The notes beneath the pieces were generated by a model, which was not told where the DNA came from, did not search any database, and saw nothing but the letters and a program-made list of their open reading frames with translations. Positions 34,242-42,030 of a DNA stretch of 64,000 nt are shown in pieces. The stretch covers positions 62,001 to 126,000 of the forward strand of contig JAFXZT010000099.1 in assembly GCA_017541145.1 (NCBI GenBank), read 5' to 3'. Position 1 is the first letter of the stretch. Each line of letters opens with the position of its first letter. The position numbers were made by a program, and so were the translations under genes. This stretch comes from Bacteroidales bacterium. Lineage in GTDB: Bacteria > Bacteroidota > Bacteroidia > Bacteroidales > UBA3824.

Positions 34242-35069
34242 TTAACTGTTAAAAAATTTGTTGTTCGGATGTTTACGCCAAATCAAAATGAGTATCAATC
34301 CGAAAAGCATACCGCCGAGGTGAGCATAATGTGCTACATTGTCGCCTTTGAAATCATTTACTCCGAAAAATAATTCTGCAACGGCGTAAAATGCTACAAA
34401 ATATTTCGCCGGAAACTGAAACGGCAAGAAAATTATTCCCATTTTCATATCCGGGAACATCATACCGAAAGCCAACAAAATTCCAAAAACAGCACCCGAA
34501 GCTCCTACAACTTGACGGTCAAGTGCAAGATGTTCTATCTGAGGTATTTGTTGATGCAAAATTGTTACAAATTGATCTGTTAACTGCGGATTTTCTTTCC
34601 ATTCTACAACCATATCTTCAAAAAACAGCATCAAAGATCTGTTTCCGGCAGTAAAATTTGAAATCAAATCGGAATTTTGCATTGCAAATATTTTCAATTG
34701 TTCAACTGTAGTGTTATCCATAAGTGCCTGAGCTGATTGTTGAAACGGCGACAACTGATAATAACAAACCAACATGTGAACAATTGCAGCACCAAGTCCG
34801 CAAACCAAATAATAAAAGCTAAATCGTTTGCTTCCCCAATAAGTTTCGATCAATGAACCGAGTTGTACCAAGGCAAACATATTGAAAAAAATATGCATCA
34901 ATCCGGCGTGTACAAACATATAAGTAAAGAATTGATACGGTCTAAACGACGAACCGCCAATATAATGCAATGCAAGAACATCGCTGACAGCAGGGAAAAT
35001 TGCAACAATCAAAGCAATTATGATATTTGCTATCAACAAATATTTCACACAAGGGGTAATTCTCATCAT
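34242..35069 (-). CDS. Rhomboid family intramembrane serine protease, copy 1
   Basis: A 275-residue membrane protein. The L1/TM2 motif is GLMHIFFNMFALVQLG, the catalytic Ser is in VVGASGAVFGILLAF and the His in AHYAHLGGMLFGL. Between TM3 and TM4 there is a hydrophilic insert of roughly 60 residues (from NTTVEQLKIF), not usual in compact bacterial rhomboids. Starts 20 bp after mutL in the same direction, so mutL and both rhomboids form one likely transcript. Confidence 0.92.
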   Translation of the reverse strand: MMRITPCVKYLLIANIIIALIVAIFPAVSDVLALHYIGGSSFRPYQFFTYMFVHAGLMHIFFNMFALVQLGSLIETYWGSKRFSFYYLVCGLGAAIVHMLVCYYQLSPFQQSAQALMDNTTVEQLKIFAMQNSDLISNFTAGNRSLMLFFEDMVVEWKENPQLTDQFVTILHQQIPQIEHLALDRQVVGASGAVFGILLAFGMMFPDMKMGIIFLPFQFPAKYFVAFYAVAELFFGVNDFKGDNVAHYAHLGGMLFGLILILIWRKHPNNKFFNS

Positions 35070-35088
35070 AAAAATCTTTTAAAGTAAA

Positions 35089-36945
35089 TCAATTAAATTT
35101 TTTTTCAAGCTCGTCCATATTCAAAATCACGAGAGTTTGCTTTCCGTCGGGAGAATAATTCGGCTCGGGAGTAGCAAACAATGAATCTATAATTTGTCTC
35201 ATTTCTTCATTGTTGAGAACCCGTCCCGACTGAATGGCTTCGGCTCTCGCAAGTATTTTTGCAAGTATATCTTTTATCGACGACGATATATTTCCCGATT
35301 CATCTTTGTAACTGTCAACAATATTACCAAGAATTGTAACAGCTTTATTATTATCAAGATACGGAGGAATACCTTTCAAAATCGGTTTTGTATCATCAGT
35401 TAAATCCAAATCGAAACCCACGCTCATCAATTCGTCCTGTATATCATGAATCATTGCAACAGATTGTATATCAAACGGAAGTTCTTGCGGATAAAGCAAT
35501 GTCTGAACACCGTCGGCATTTTCGTCTACCTGATTGAGATATTTATTGTAAAGTATTCTGTAATGAGCACGATACTGATCTATTATCATCAAACCGGATT
35601 TTACAGGACTTACAATATACTTGTTTTTAATCTGAATTATTTTCCGTTCGGTATTCTCAAGATCCAAAGATTGCTGCTGAGCACCGGAAAAATTTTTATC
35701 ATCATCCTGAAACAATTGTTCTTGTCCATACAAAGATTGCCAATTTTCGAGATTGTGACGTTCACGAGTTTCGGTATATTTTGACATGTAAGCACTCTTG
35801 TACGAGGCCGACGAATATGATTTTTTTTCTGTAGAATCAAACGGATTGTAAAACGGATCAAACTGAATCTGAGGCATTTCAGGTACAGGATCGTTTTTTG
35901 AAAAATACGGAATCTCGTTTGCCTCGGTATTTGTAAAATCAATAGAAGGCGCAACATCGGCTTTGTTGAGAGTTTCACGAATACCGGCTTGTATCAAACG
36001 GAAAATGTCCGGACCGTTTTCAAAATTAATTTCGGTTTTTGTAGGATGAACATTTACATCAATTGTATGCGGATCTACCTCAAAATAAAGGAAATACGGC
36101 GGTGCAGTGTCTGGCAATATCAATTTGTCGTAAGCCAAAAGAACCGCCTTGTTGAAGTACGCATTCTTCATGTATCTGTTGTTAACAAAAAAATATTGCT
36201 TGTCGTTACGTTTTTTACTTGCCGAAGGTTTTCCTACAAAACCTGTGATTTTTACGAGCGAAGTATCGATGTCAACAGAAATTAAATCTGAATTTAGACT
36301 TTTTCCGAAGATTGAGATAATTCGCTGTTTTAGAGATGCTTTTGGTAATTGGTAAACTACCGATTCGTTGTGATACAGAGAAAACTCAATATGCGGATGA
36401 GTAAGCACAATACGCTGAAATTCTGTAATAATATGCTGAAATTCAGTAGTATTACCTTTCAAAAATTTGCGACGGGCAGGAACATTGAAAAACAATGATT
36501 TTACCGACATGTTTGTACCCACGGAACAACTTACCGGAGATTGACTTACAAACTGTCCGCCGCTCATAATTACACAAGTACCAACAGCGTCATCTTCCTG
36601 ACGTGTACGCAATTCCACCTCGGCAACTGAAGCAATAGATGCAAGTGCCTCGCCTCTGAAACCTTTGGTGTAAATACAAAATAAATCGTCAGTTTTGTAA
36701 ATTTTGCTTGTAGCATGACGTTCAAAACTCATAACAGCATCTTTCTCGCTCATGCCCTGACCGTTGTCAATCACTTGAATAAGTGTTCGTCCGGCGTCTT
36801 TGATATTTACAGTAATCTTTGTCGCTCCGGCATCCACTGAATTTTCCACAAGCTCTTTCACTACAGATGCCGGACGTTGAATTACTTCGCCGGCAGCTAT
36901 CTGATTGGCTAATGCCTCTGACATCAGTTTGATAATTTCAGACAT
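35089..36945 (-). CDS. mutL: DNA mismatch repair protein MutL
   Basis: A 618-residue GHKL ATPase. The N-terminal ATPase motifs are complete: VKELVENSVDAGAT, IDNGQGMSEKD, ATSKI and TKGFRGEALASIASVAE. Then a Lys/Ser-rich linker and the dimerisation domain. In the C-terminal domain the endonuclease motif DQHA(x2)E(x4)E reads DQYRAHYRILYN, and the CPHGRP-like site reads NYSPDGKQT, so the metal-site residues are altered; this may be normal for the order. It heads the mutL-rhomboid-rhomboid unit. Confidence 0.97.
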   Translation of the reverse strand: MSEIIKLMSEALANQIAAGEVIQRPASVVKELVENSVDAGATKITVNIKDAGRTLIQVIDNGQGMSEKDAVMSFERHATSKIYKTDDLFCIYTKGFRGEALASIASVAEVELRTRQEDDAVGTCVIMSGGQFVSQSPVSCSVGTNMSVKSLFFNVPARRKFLKGNTTEFQHIITEFQRIVLTHPHIEFSLYHNESVVYQLPKASLKQRIISIFGKSLNSDLISVDIDTSLVKITGFVGKPSASKKRNDKQYFFVNNRYMKNAYFNKAVLLAYDKLILPDTAPPYFLYFEVDPHTIDVNVHPTKTEINFENGPDIFRLIQAGIRETLNKADVAPSIDFTNTEANEIPYFSKNDPVPEMPQIQFDPFYNPFDSTEKKSYSSASYKSAYMSKYTETRERHNLENWQSLYGQEQLFQDDDKNFSGAQQQSLDLENTERKIIQIKNKYIVSPVKSGLMIIDQYRAHYRILYNKYLNQVDENADGVQTLLYPQELPFDIQSVAMIHDIQDELMSVGFDLDLTDDTKPILKGIPPYLDNNKAVTILGNIVDSYKDESGNISSSIKDILAKILARAEAIQSGRVLNNEEMRQIIDSLFATPEPNYSPDGKQTLVILNMDELEKKFN

Positions 36946-37019
36946 GATTTTGTAAAAAGATGTTTTTTGTTTTTTACTATGTTGCTACAATAATTTACTA
37001 AACGTAAAAATAAAATCTA

Positions 37020-37307
37020 TTAAAAGAATCCGAAATATCGGTTAACAAAGTAAACAATCAAACCGAGAATAATTGCAGTAACAAAAATTCTCAAACTTGA
37101 TTGACGCGCATCTTTGCGTTGACGCTCAAAACGACGACGGAATGTGCCTTTCTGAATCAAGCGAATATCTTCTGTACCCGGCTCACCCATTTCTTTTTTA
37201 ATCTCATCGTAACGTCTGGAGACTTCCTCTTTCTGAGCATCGTAATAACGCGGATTGTAATTAAATTGATGAATTTTGGTTTCCGGGAAAAATCTTGGTA
37301 ATGCCAT
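37020..37307 (-). CDS. Small membrane protein of unknown function upstream of mutL
   Basis: A 95-residue protein with a basic, hydrophilic N-terminal region (PRYYDAQKEEVSRRYDEIKK, FRRRFERQRKDAR) and one C-terminal membrane segment (LRIFVTAIILGLIVYFVNRY). It is conserved in my memory of Bacteroidetes mutL neighbourhoods. Probably tail-anchored with the bulk in the cytoplasm. Promoter element TATCTTTG 28 bp upstream. Function unknown. Confidence 0.8.
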   Translation of the reverse strand: MALPRFFPETKIHQFNYNPRYYDAQKEEVSRRYDEIKKEMGEPGTEDIRLIQKGTFRRRFERQRKDARQSSLRIFVTAIILGLIVYFVNRYFGFF

Positions 37308-37335
37308 AATCTTATTTTTTATTAAATGTTTGCCA

Positions 37336-37343
37336 CAAAGATA
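37336..37343 (-). promoter_or_regulatory. -7 element TATCTTTG for the 37020-mutL unit
   Basis: An exact TAnnTTTG match on the minus strand, divergent from the pgeF promoter 32 bp away. Confidence 0.65.
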
Positions 37344-37374
37344 AACAATTTAAATGTCATTTTCATATTTTTTG

Positions 37375-37382
37375 TATCTTTG
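37375..37382 (+). promoter_or_regulatory. -7 element TATCTTTG for pgeF
   Basis: An exact TAnnTTTG match 21 bp upstream of the ATG at 37404, which decides this start against the in-frame ATG at 37326. Confidence 0.7.
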
Positions 37383-37403
37383 TTGGAAAAAATTTCAGTT
37401 TTA

Positions 37404-38201
37404 ATGTTAACATTCAACAATTTATCGGGATTAATAAAGTTTAATATATTGGAAAAGCATCCCGAAGTACTAAACTTTGTAACAACAAGGCAAACGCCCT
37501 CAGGCTCAGGCACGATGTTTAATATCGGATACTCCGGCGGCAGCGACCAAGAGACCTTGGATTGTCGCAAAGAGTTGGCACAAAGCCTCGGATTGAAAGC
37601 AGAAAATTTTGTTTTTCAACAGCAAGTTCACAAAGACAATGTAAAAATCGTAACGCAAGAAGATTGCGGAAAAGGATTTTTAAGCAGGGATACTGCAATC
37701 AAAGCCACAGACATACTTGTAACTAAAGAGCGAAATATCTGTTTAGTAACACGTTCAGCAGATTGTGTTCCAGTATTACTTTATTCTCCTGACAGCAAAT
37801 CGGCAGCAGCGATACACTCAGGTCGCGAAGGTACGTATCTTGGTGTAGCAGCAAAAGCCGCAAAAACACTTGCAGAAAATTTTGGTGCGAAAATTGAAAA
37901 CATGATTGCGTGCATCGGACCTGCAATTGGTTTTGAATGTTACGAGGTAGATACTGATTGCGCAGAAAAATTTACAAATAATCCGAGATTCAGTCACGAA
38001 ACTTACGCTTATAAAAGCGGAAAAGTATTTCTCGACTTGAAATCTATGATTTACAACGATTTGATTACCTTAGGATTGAAACCTGAGAATATTGAAAAAT
38101 CGGATATTTGTACAAAATGCAGCAACAACAGATTTTTTTCTGCCCGCATGAAAGACAATCAACGTTTTTGTGCCGGAATTATGATTAAAAATCAACGATA
38201 G
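37404..38201 (+). CDS. pgeF: Peptidoglycan editing factor PgeF (YfiH, polyphenol oxidase family)
   Basis: A 265-residue cytosolic protein from ATG at 37404 (MLTFNNLSGLIKF). The Cys/His metal-type site of the YfiH family is visible: His in FQQQVHKDNV, Cys in TRSADCVPVLLY, His in AAIHSGREGTYLG (the family usually reads HAGWRG), and CIGPAIGFECYEV. The family was first called laccase-like; in E. coli it removes wrongly incorporated amino acids from UDP-MurNAc. It begins a plus-strand unit with the lipoprotein at 38223, 21 bp later. Confidence 0.92.
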   Translation: MLTFNNLSGLIKFNILEKHPEVLNFVTTRQTPSGSGTMFNIGYSGGSDQETLDCRKELAQSLGLKAENFVFQQQVHKDNVKIVTQEDCGKGFLSRDTAIKATDILVTKERNICLVTRSADCVPVLLYSPDSKSAAAIHSGREGTYLGVAAKAAKTLAENFGAKIENMIACIGPAIGFECYEVDTDCAEKFTNNPRFSHETYAYKSGKVFLDLKSMIYNDLITLGLKPENIEKSDICTKCSNNRFFSARMKDNQRFCAGIMIKNQR

Positions 38202-38222
38202 TTTACATAAAAATAAAACAGT

Positions 38223-39068
38223 ATGAAAAAGTTATTATTAGGCATCATTGCAGCATCAACATTATTAATGCTTGCATCTTGCGGTGAAGGCATCAAACAA
38301 CGCCCTCGTGACAACAAGTCAAAAAACAACAAAGTACAAACAGCATCTGCCGTTACAACAAACTCAGAAGTAAAAGAAAGAGGCGGTTTGAAATTGCAAA
38401 AAAATTCTCGCCCGGAAATATTTGACAGATACCAATTTGCGTTTTGGGATTCTGCCGACACAAAAGCATATCACGATAAAAAAGAAGAACATCATCCCAA
38501 AATCATGATGTCTACAATTGCACCGGACCACAATTTTTCTTCGGTCAACAAACATCAACTTGCTTTTAAACTCGGAGAATATTTTGCAAGCAGCGACTTT
38601 GAAAAAGCAAATCACAGAATGAATATGGTTAAAAGTCTTTTGCCCGAAGTAGCAGCAACTGATAGTACAGCAAATTCTACCAACAAACCTGAAAAATATT
38701 TCTTCAAATGCGTAACTTCTGCTGAAAAAAACAATCAGTACGGAACAGCTGCTTTGATGGTTTCGGGTTATTATTTTGGTAAACTTTCTGAAACTCTTGC
38801 AAATGTAAACTCATCAAATCTTCCGGACGAAAAGACTCTTGCTCTTGGTATCGAAAAACTTGATTCTCTCAAGAGCTATTGCAACGAGATTCTTCTTGGC
38901 GAATCGGATATTAATATCACCGCTCCGTTGCAAAAAATTACGGCTTCTGCCGACTCGGTTAAGAATATTTACATGGAATGCATAAGTCAATCTACCGACG
39001 ATAAATACGCACGCTTAGTTGAATGTATTCACGAAGTAGAAAACTACGCATTCCGTCAGAAAAAATAA
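38223..39068 (+). CDS. Lipoprotein of unknown function
   Basis: A 281-residue protein with a lipoprotein signal (LLMLASCGEG, Cys21) followed by a Lys/Asn-rich linker. The remaining 200 residues are mostly helical, with no motif I recognise. The gene follows pgeF by 21 bp. Its 3' end overlaps the convergent mqnB by 13 bp, and its terminator lies inside the mqnB coding region. Confidence 0.8.
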   Translation: MKKLLLGIIAASTLLMLASCGEGIKQRPRDNKSKNNKVQTASAVTTNSEVKERGGLKLQKNSRPEIFDRYQFAFWDSADTKAYHDKKEEHHPKIMMSTIAPDHNFSSVNKHQLAFKLGEYFASSDFEKANHRMNMVKSLLPEVAATDSTANSTNKPEKYFFKCVTSAEKNNQYGTAALMVSGYYFGKLSETLANVNSSNLPDEKTLALGIEKLDSLKSYCNEILLGESDINITAPLQKITASADSVKNIYMECISQSTDDKYARLVECIHEVENYAFRQKK

Positions 39069-39733
39069 GTTTCAAGAAACTCATTCAATTTTGCGATGGC
39101 AGGTTTTACCTGCCATTTTTTTTGCTTCTTTGGCAAAACATAATTGGATGAGCATCTTAACTCGACAAACTTCTGATTGAGATTCAAACAAACAAAAGCA
39201 AATGCAGCCGATTCCATAGTCTCGATTTGTGCATGATGTTTTTCTGTAAGAAAATTTATCCGTTTTTCGTCTGTACAACATCTTGCTACAGTGTTGCAAG
39301 TAACAGCTTTCAAACCATAATCCATCGCAAATTTTTCAGACAACGGATTAACTAGATATCCGGACTGAAATCCGAAATCACAATCCCCGAAAAAACGGCT
39401 TCCGATTATTGAAACAAAATTTTGATTTTCGTCCTCAAAACCCATATCAACAAATGTAGTTTTGGACACAACATAAAGTTGACACAAATCTTTATCAAAA
39501 TCATACTCACCGCAAATACCGACGAAAATTACCAAATCGTACTTTTTTTTCAACAGAACATTTTGAAGTGTAAAAACCGGCAACCACGCTCCCACCCCGG
39601 TAATGAGAATATCAATATCAGAACTTAGATTATAGACTTCTCCGGTTTTTAAATCTAAAGTGTCAAACGACTTAATTTCAGAAAGTTCGTTAATACAAGA
39701 TGCACATATCAAAACATCGCCAAAGAGTTTCAT
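39056..39733 (-). CDS. mqnB: Futalosine hydrolase
   Basis: A 225-residue nucleosidase from ATG at 39733 (MKLFGDVLICAS); the longer frame from 39805 would run into the folE promoter. The phosphorylase/nucleosidase fold is shown by ILITGVGAWLPVFTL, FVGICGEYDF and the catalytic-region IETMESAAFAFVCL (the family's ESA/EMESAA site). It cleaves futalosine, a step of the mqn route to menaquinone, which is common in Bacteroidetes. No other mqn gene is in the window. Confidence 0.87.
   Translation of the reverse strand: MKLFGDVLICASCINELSEIKSFDTLDLKTGEVYNLSSDIDILITGVGAWLPVFTLQNVLLKKKYDLVIFVGICGEYDFDKDLCQLYVVSKTTFVDMGFEDENQNFVSIIGSRFFGDCDFGFQSGYLVNPLSEKFAMDYGLKAVTCNTVARCCTDEKRINFLTEKHHAQIETMESAAFAFVCLNLNQKFVELRCSSNYVLPKKQKKWQVKPAIAKLNEFLETYFF
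39095..39123 (+). terminator. Terminator of the lipoprotein gene, embedded in mqnB
   Basis: A perfect ATGGCAGG/CCTGCCAT stem with a 5-nt loop, then eight T residues on the plus strand. On the minus strand the same bases encode KKWQVKPAIA of MqnB. Confidence 0.88.
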
Positions 39734-39751
39734 TTTTTGAGAAATAAAATA

Positions 39752-39759
39752 TAATTTTG
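39752..39759 (+). promoter_or_regulatory. -7 element TAATTTTG for folE
   Basis: A TAnnTTTG match, 46 bp upstream of the folE start. Confidence 0.6.
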
Positions 39760-39805
39760 CAGTCACTAAATTAATAAAAATTTCGCAACAAAAAAATTCC
39801 TGCAA

Positions 39806-40447
39806 ATGATAGAATTAACAGAAAAAGGCGCAGAATACAACGAGGGTACAAGATACATCAAAGTCGAAAAGTACAACGAGGAATCCACAAACAGCATCGC
39901 AACCAGCGTAAAAAATATGTTGGTACAAATAGGCGAAGATCCAAGCCGTGACGGCATCAAAGATACTCCTATGCGTGTGGCTAAGGCAATGCAATTTTGT
40001 ACACAGGGATATCAAATCGACCCGAAAAAAATTTTGGAAGGTGCATTGTTCAAAGAAGATTACAGTCAAATGGTTTTGGTAAAAAACATCGAACTCTATT
40101 CGATGTGCGAACATCATTTGTTACCGTTTTTCGGAAAAGCACATGTGGCTTACATCCCAAACGGCACTATTACAGGACTTAGCAAAATAGCAAGAGTAGT
40201 AGACGCTTATGCAAGAAGACTTCAGGTACAAGAAAGACTTACAATGCAAATTCGCGATTGTCTTCAGGAAGCACTTCATCCGTGGGGAGTTGCCGTAGTA
40301 ATCGAGGCTTCACACCTCTGCATGATGATGCGCGGCGTTCAGAAACAAAATTCTGTAACAACCACTTCTGCTTTTACAGGTGCGTTTCTCAAAAACACTA
40401 CAACAAGAGAAGAATTTTTGAGACTGATAAATGTTAACCTTCACTAA
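39806..40447 (+). CDS. folE: GTP cyclohydrolase I
   Basis: A 213-residue enzyme converting GTP to dihydroneopterin triphosphate, the entry to folate synthesis. The zinc and catalytic residues are in [18 protein letters not shown], and the later CMMMRGVQK provides the second Cys. The segment [20 protein letters not shown] is diagnostic. With folK (59904), folA (18812) and thyA (17992) the window carries four folate-linked genes, at separate sites. Confidence 0.98.
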   Translation: MIELTEKGAEYNEGTRYIKVEKYNEESTNSIATSVKNMLVQIGEDPSRDGIKDTPMRVAKAMQFCTQGYQIDPKKILEGALFKEDYSQMVLVKNIELYSMCEHHLLPFFGKAHVAYIPNGTITGLSKIARVVDAYARRLQVQERLTMQIRDCLQEALHPWGVAVVIEASHLCMMMRGVQKQNSVTTTSAFTGAFLKNTTTREEFLRLINVNLH

Positions 40448-40482
40448 AAAATTTGGATGTTAAGGTTTTATGCCTTAACATC
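40447..40482. terminator. Shared terminator between folE and the DUF3109 gene
   Basis: GATGTTAAGG (40456-40465) and CCTTAACATC (40473-40482) form a perfect 10-bp stem. The minus strand continues CAAATTTTTT. The stem touches the stop codon of the 40482 gene. Confidence 0.8.
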
Positions 40483-41057
40483 TATTTCTTTGATTTAAGA
40501 TAAGCCTCAGCAACTTCACAAAGTTGATTATAAAAATCTTCACCAAATTCCGAAATAATCGGCTCTTTCAAAAATTTGTAAGCCGGCACACCAAGCTCAG
40601 TTCCATATTTCATAGCACATTCGCAAATACTCCAACGGTGAAATTTCATCACTCTAAATGGACCGGCTTTTGACATCCTAATCGGATAAAGATAACAAGA
40701 TACAGGTTTTCTCCAAGTAGTTTTACCCTCCAAAAATGCCCGTTCGTAAGCACACATCACAATACCGTCCTTGTGAGTTGCAAAAGCACATTCGGCATTG
40801 TTAACAAGCGGAGTTCCGAGGTCGCCGTCGCTGTCGATAACGCCGAAGCCCTGTTTTTTTACGGCTTTCTGATTCTCTTCGCTCAAATATTCTTTTGCTT
40901 GAGGATAAAATTCTTCCAACTTGTACAATTCTTTTTCAAGAAGCGGAGCTCCGGAATCGCCTTCCACGCAACATTCGCCTTTGCAAGTTTTGAGATCACA
41001 AACAAATTTCTGAAGGAACAAATCTTCATCAATCAGTATATCGTTGAGGATTATCAT
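40482..41057 (-). CDS. DUF3109 family protein
   Basis: A 191-residue protein rich in cysteines: CDLKTCKGECCVEGDSG near the N-terminus, CAFATHKDG, MCAYERAF, CYLYPIR and CECAMKYG. The pattern GxCCxxGxxGxPL is typical of DUF3109 of Bacteroidetes, related to the CxxCxxxxC cluster proteins, and suggests metal binding. No membrane segment. It stands alone on the minus strand between folE and the rnc-fabF-acpP operon. Confidence 0.9.
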   Translation of the reverse strand: MIILNDILIDEDLFLQKFVCDLKTCKGECCVEGDSGAPLLEKELYKLEEFYPQAKEYLSEENQKAVKKQGFGVIDSDGDLGTPLVNNAECAFATHKDGIVMCAYERAFLEGKTTWRKPVSCYLYPIRMSKAGPFRVMKFHRWSICECAMKYGTELGVPAYKFLKEPIISEFGEDFYNQLCEVAEAYLKSKK

Positions 41058-41152
41058 TTGAATAAAATAGAAAAAGAGTATGACAAAATATTTGATTATT
41101 TTTTTGATTTTTTTTTAACTGTACCGTAAACAGTAAAAGATGTTAGAAAAAC

Positions 41153-41261
41153 AAAAAAAATAATTTATGAACAATCTCGTGAGTGTTTAATTTCTGATAA
41201 CGATGTTAGGCTCGTCGGTTATCACAAACTAATCTGCGATTATTCATAAATTATTTTTTTT
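41153..41261. repeat. 109-bp element with perfect 19-bp terminal inverted repeats next to rnc
   Basis: AAAAAAAATAATTTATGAA (41153-41171) and its exact reverse complement (41243-41261) enclose 71 bp with an inner TGATAAC/GTTATCA stem. It starts 15 bp after the rnc stop. Both outer flanks read AAC, a possible 3-bp target duplication. On the minus strand the element ends in eight T residues, so it could also terminate the acpP-fabF-rnc transcript. Confidence 0.8.
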
Positions 41262-41276
41262 AACAGAGGATAAAAA

Positions 41277-42008
41277 CTATTCCCACTGAAGTTCTCCAAG
41301 TTTTTCGAGACAAATTTTAGCGGCTTTTTGTTCAGCTTCTTTTTTAGAACTGCCAACGCCGGACCCCATTTCATCGTCACCGATTTTGATTACCGAAACA
41401 AAATATTTGCTGCCCGGAGCATCAAGGTCGGTCTCGAAAGAAACAGTCTTTTTGTTTTTTTGTCCCCATTCTATCATCTGTGACTTGTAATTGTAGTTGT
41501 GATGTTCCAATTCTACAATATTAAGATACTTCGGCATAATCCTTTTAATGATATATTTACCGGCTTTTCTGAAACCTCTGTCAAGATAGACAGCACCCAA
41601 AAAGGCTTCAAAAGCATCGCCGTAAAGGTGAATGCCTTGCGAATTGGTTTTCACATTTGTCTTTACAAGTTTATCAAGCCCGATGTGTTTGGTGAGCTCA
41701 GAAAGATTTTCACCGTTAACAATGCGCGAACGGCATTGAGTGAGGAATCCTTCCTGTTCCTCAGGGAATTTTTTGTAAAGATACTCGCCAATCAACAAAT
41801 CCAGCACCGAGTCACCCAAAAATTCAAGTCGTTCATTATTAACTAAAAAACCGTCCTTTTGTCTAATAGATTTAGAACGGTGAATAAGAGCAGTCTTGTA
41901 GTACTCGATGTGATTTGGAAAAAAGCCCGTAATTCGTCTTAATTCTAAGACGAATTTTTTATCGGACCTAAAAATAAATTTCAAAAACGACAATAAGTCT
42001 GTAAACAC
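41277..42008 (-). CDS. rnc: Ribonuclease III
   Basis: A 243-residue double-strand-specific RNase. The catalytic signature NNERLEFLGDSVLDLL (Glu and Asp of the RIII domain) lies near residues 55-70; the second acidic site is GDAFEAFLGAVYLDRG. The dsRNA-binding domain occupies about residues 165-240 (SQMIEWGQKNKK, GSGVGSSKKEAEQKAA). It is the last gene of the acpP-fabF-rnc operon, which has the conserved Bacteroidetes order, 22 bp after fabF. Confidence 0.98.
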   Translation of the reverse strand: MFTDLLSFLKFIFRSDKKFVLELRRITGFFPNHIEYYKTALIHRSKSIRQKDGFLVNNERLEFLGDSVLDLLIGEYLYKKFPEEQEGFLTQCRSRIVNGENLSELTKHIGLDKLVKTNVKTNSQGIHLYGDAFEAFLGAVYLDRGFRKAGKYIIKRIMPKYLNIVELEHHNYNYKSQMIEWGQKNKKTVSFETDLDAPGSKYFVSVIKIGDDEMGSGVGSSKKEAEQKAAKICLEKLGELQWE

Positions 42009-42030
42009 TACTTTGTCTTGTTTTTAAGGC

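Noticed and set aside
37020..37307. Naming the small mutL neighbour a riboflavin synthase subunit
   Set aside because: I recall such labels on homologues, but the protein is a short single-pass membrane protein with no lumazine or riboflavin synthase motif.
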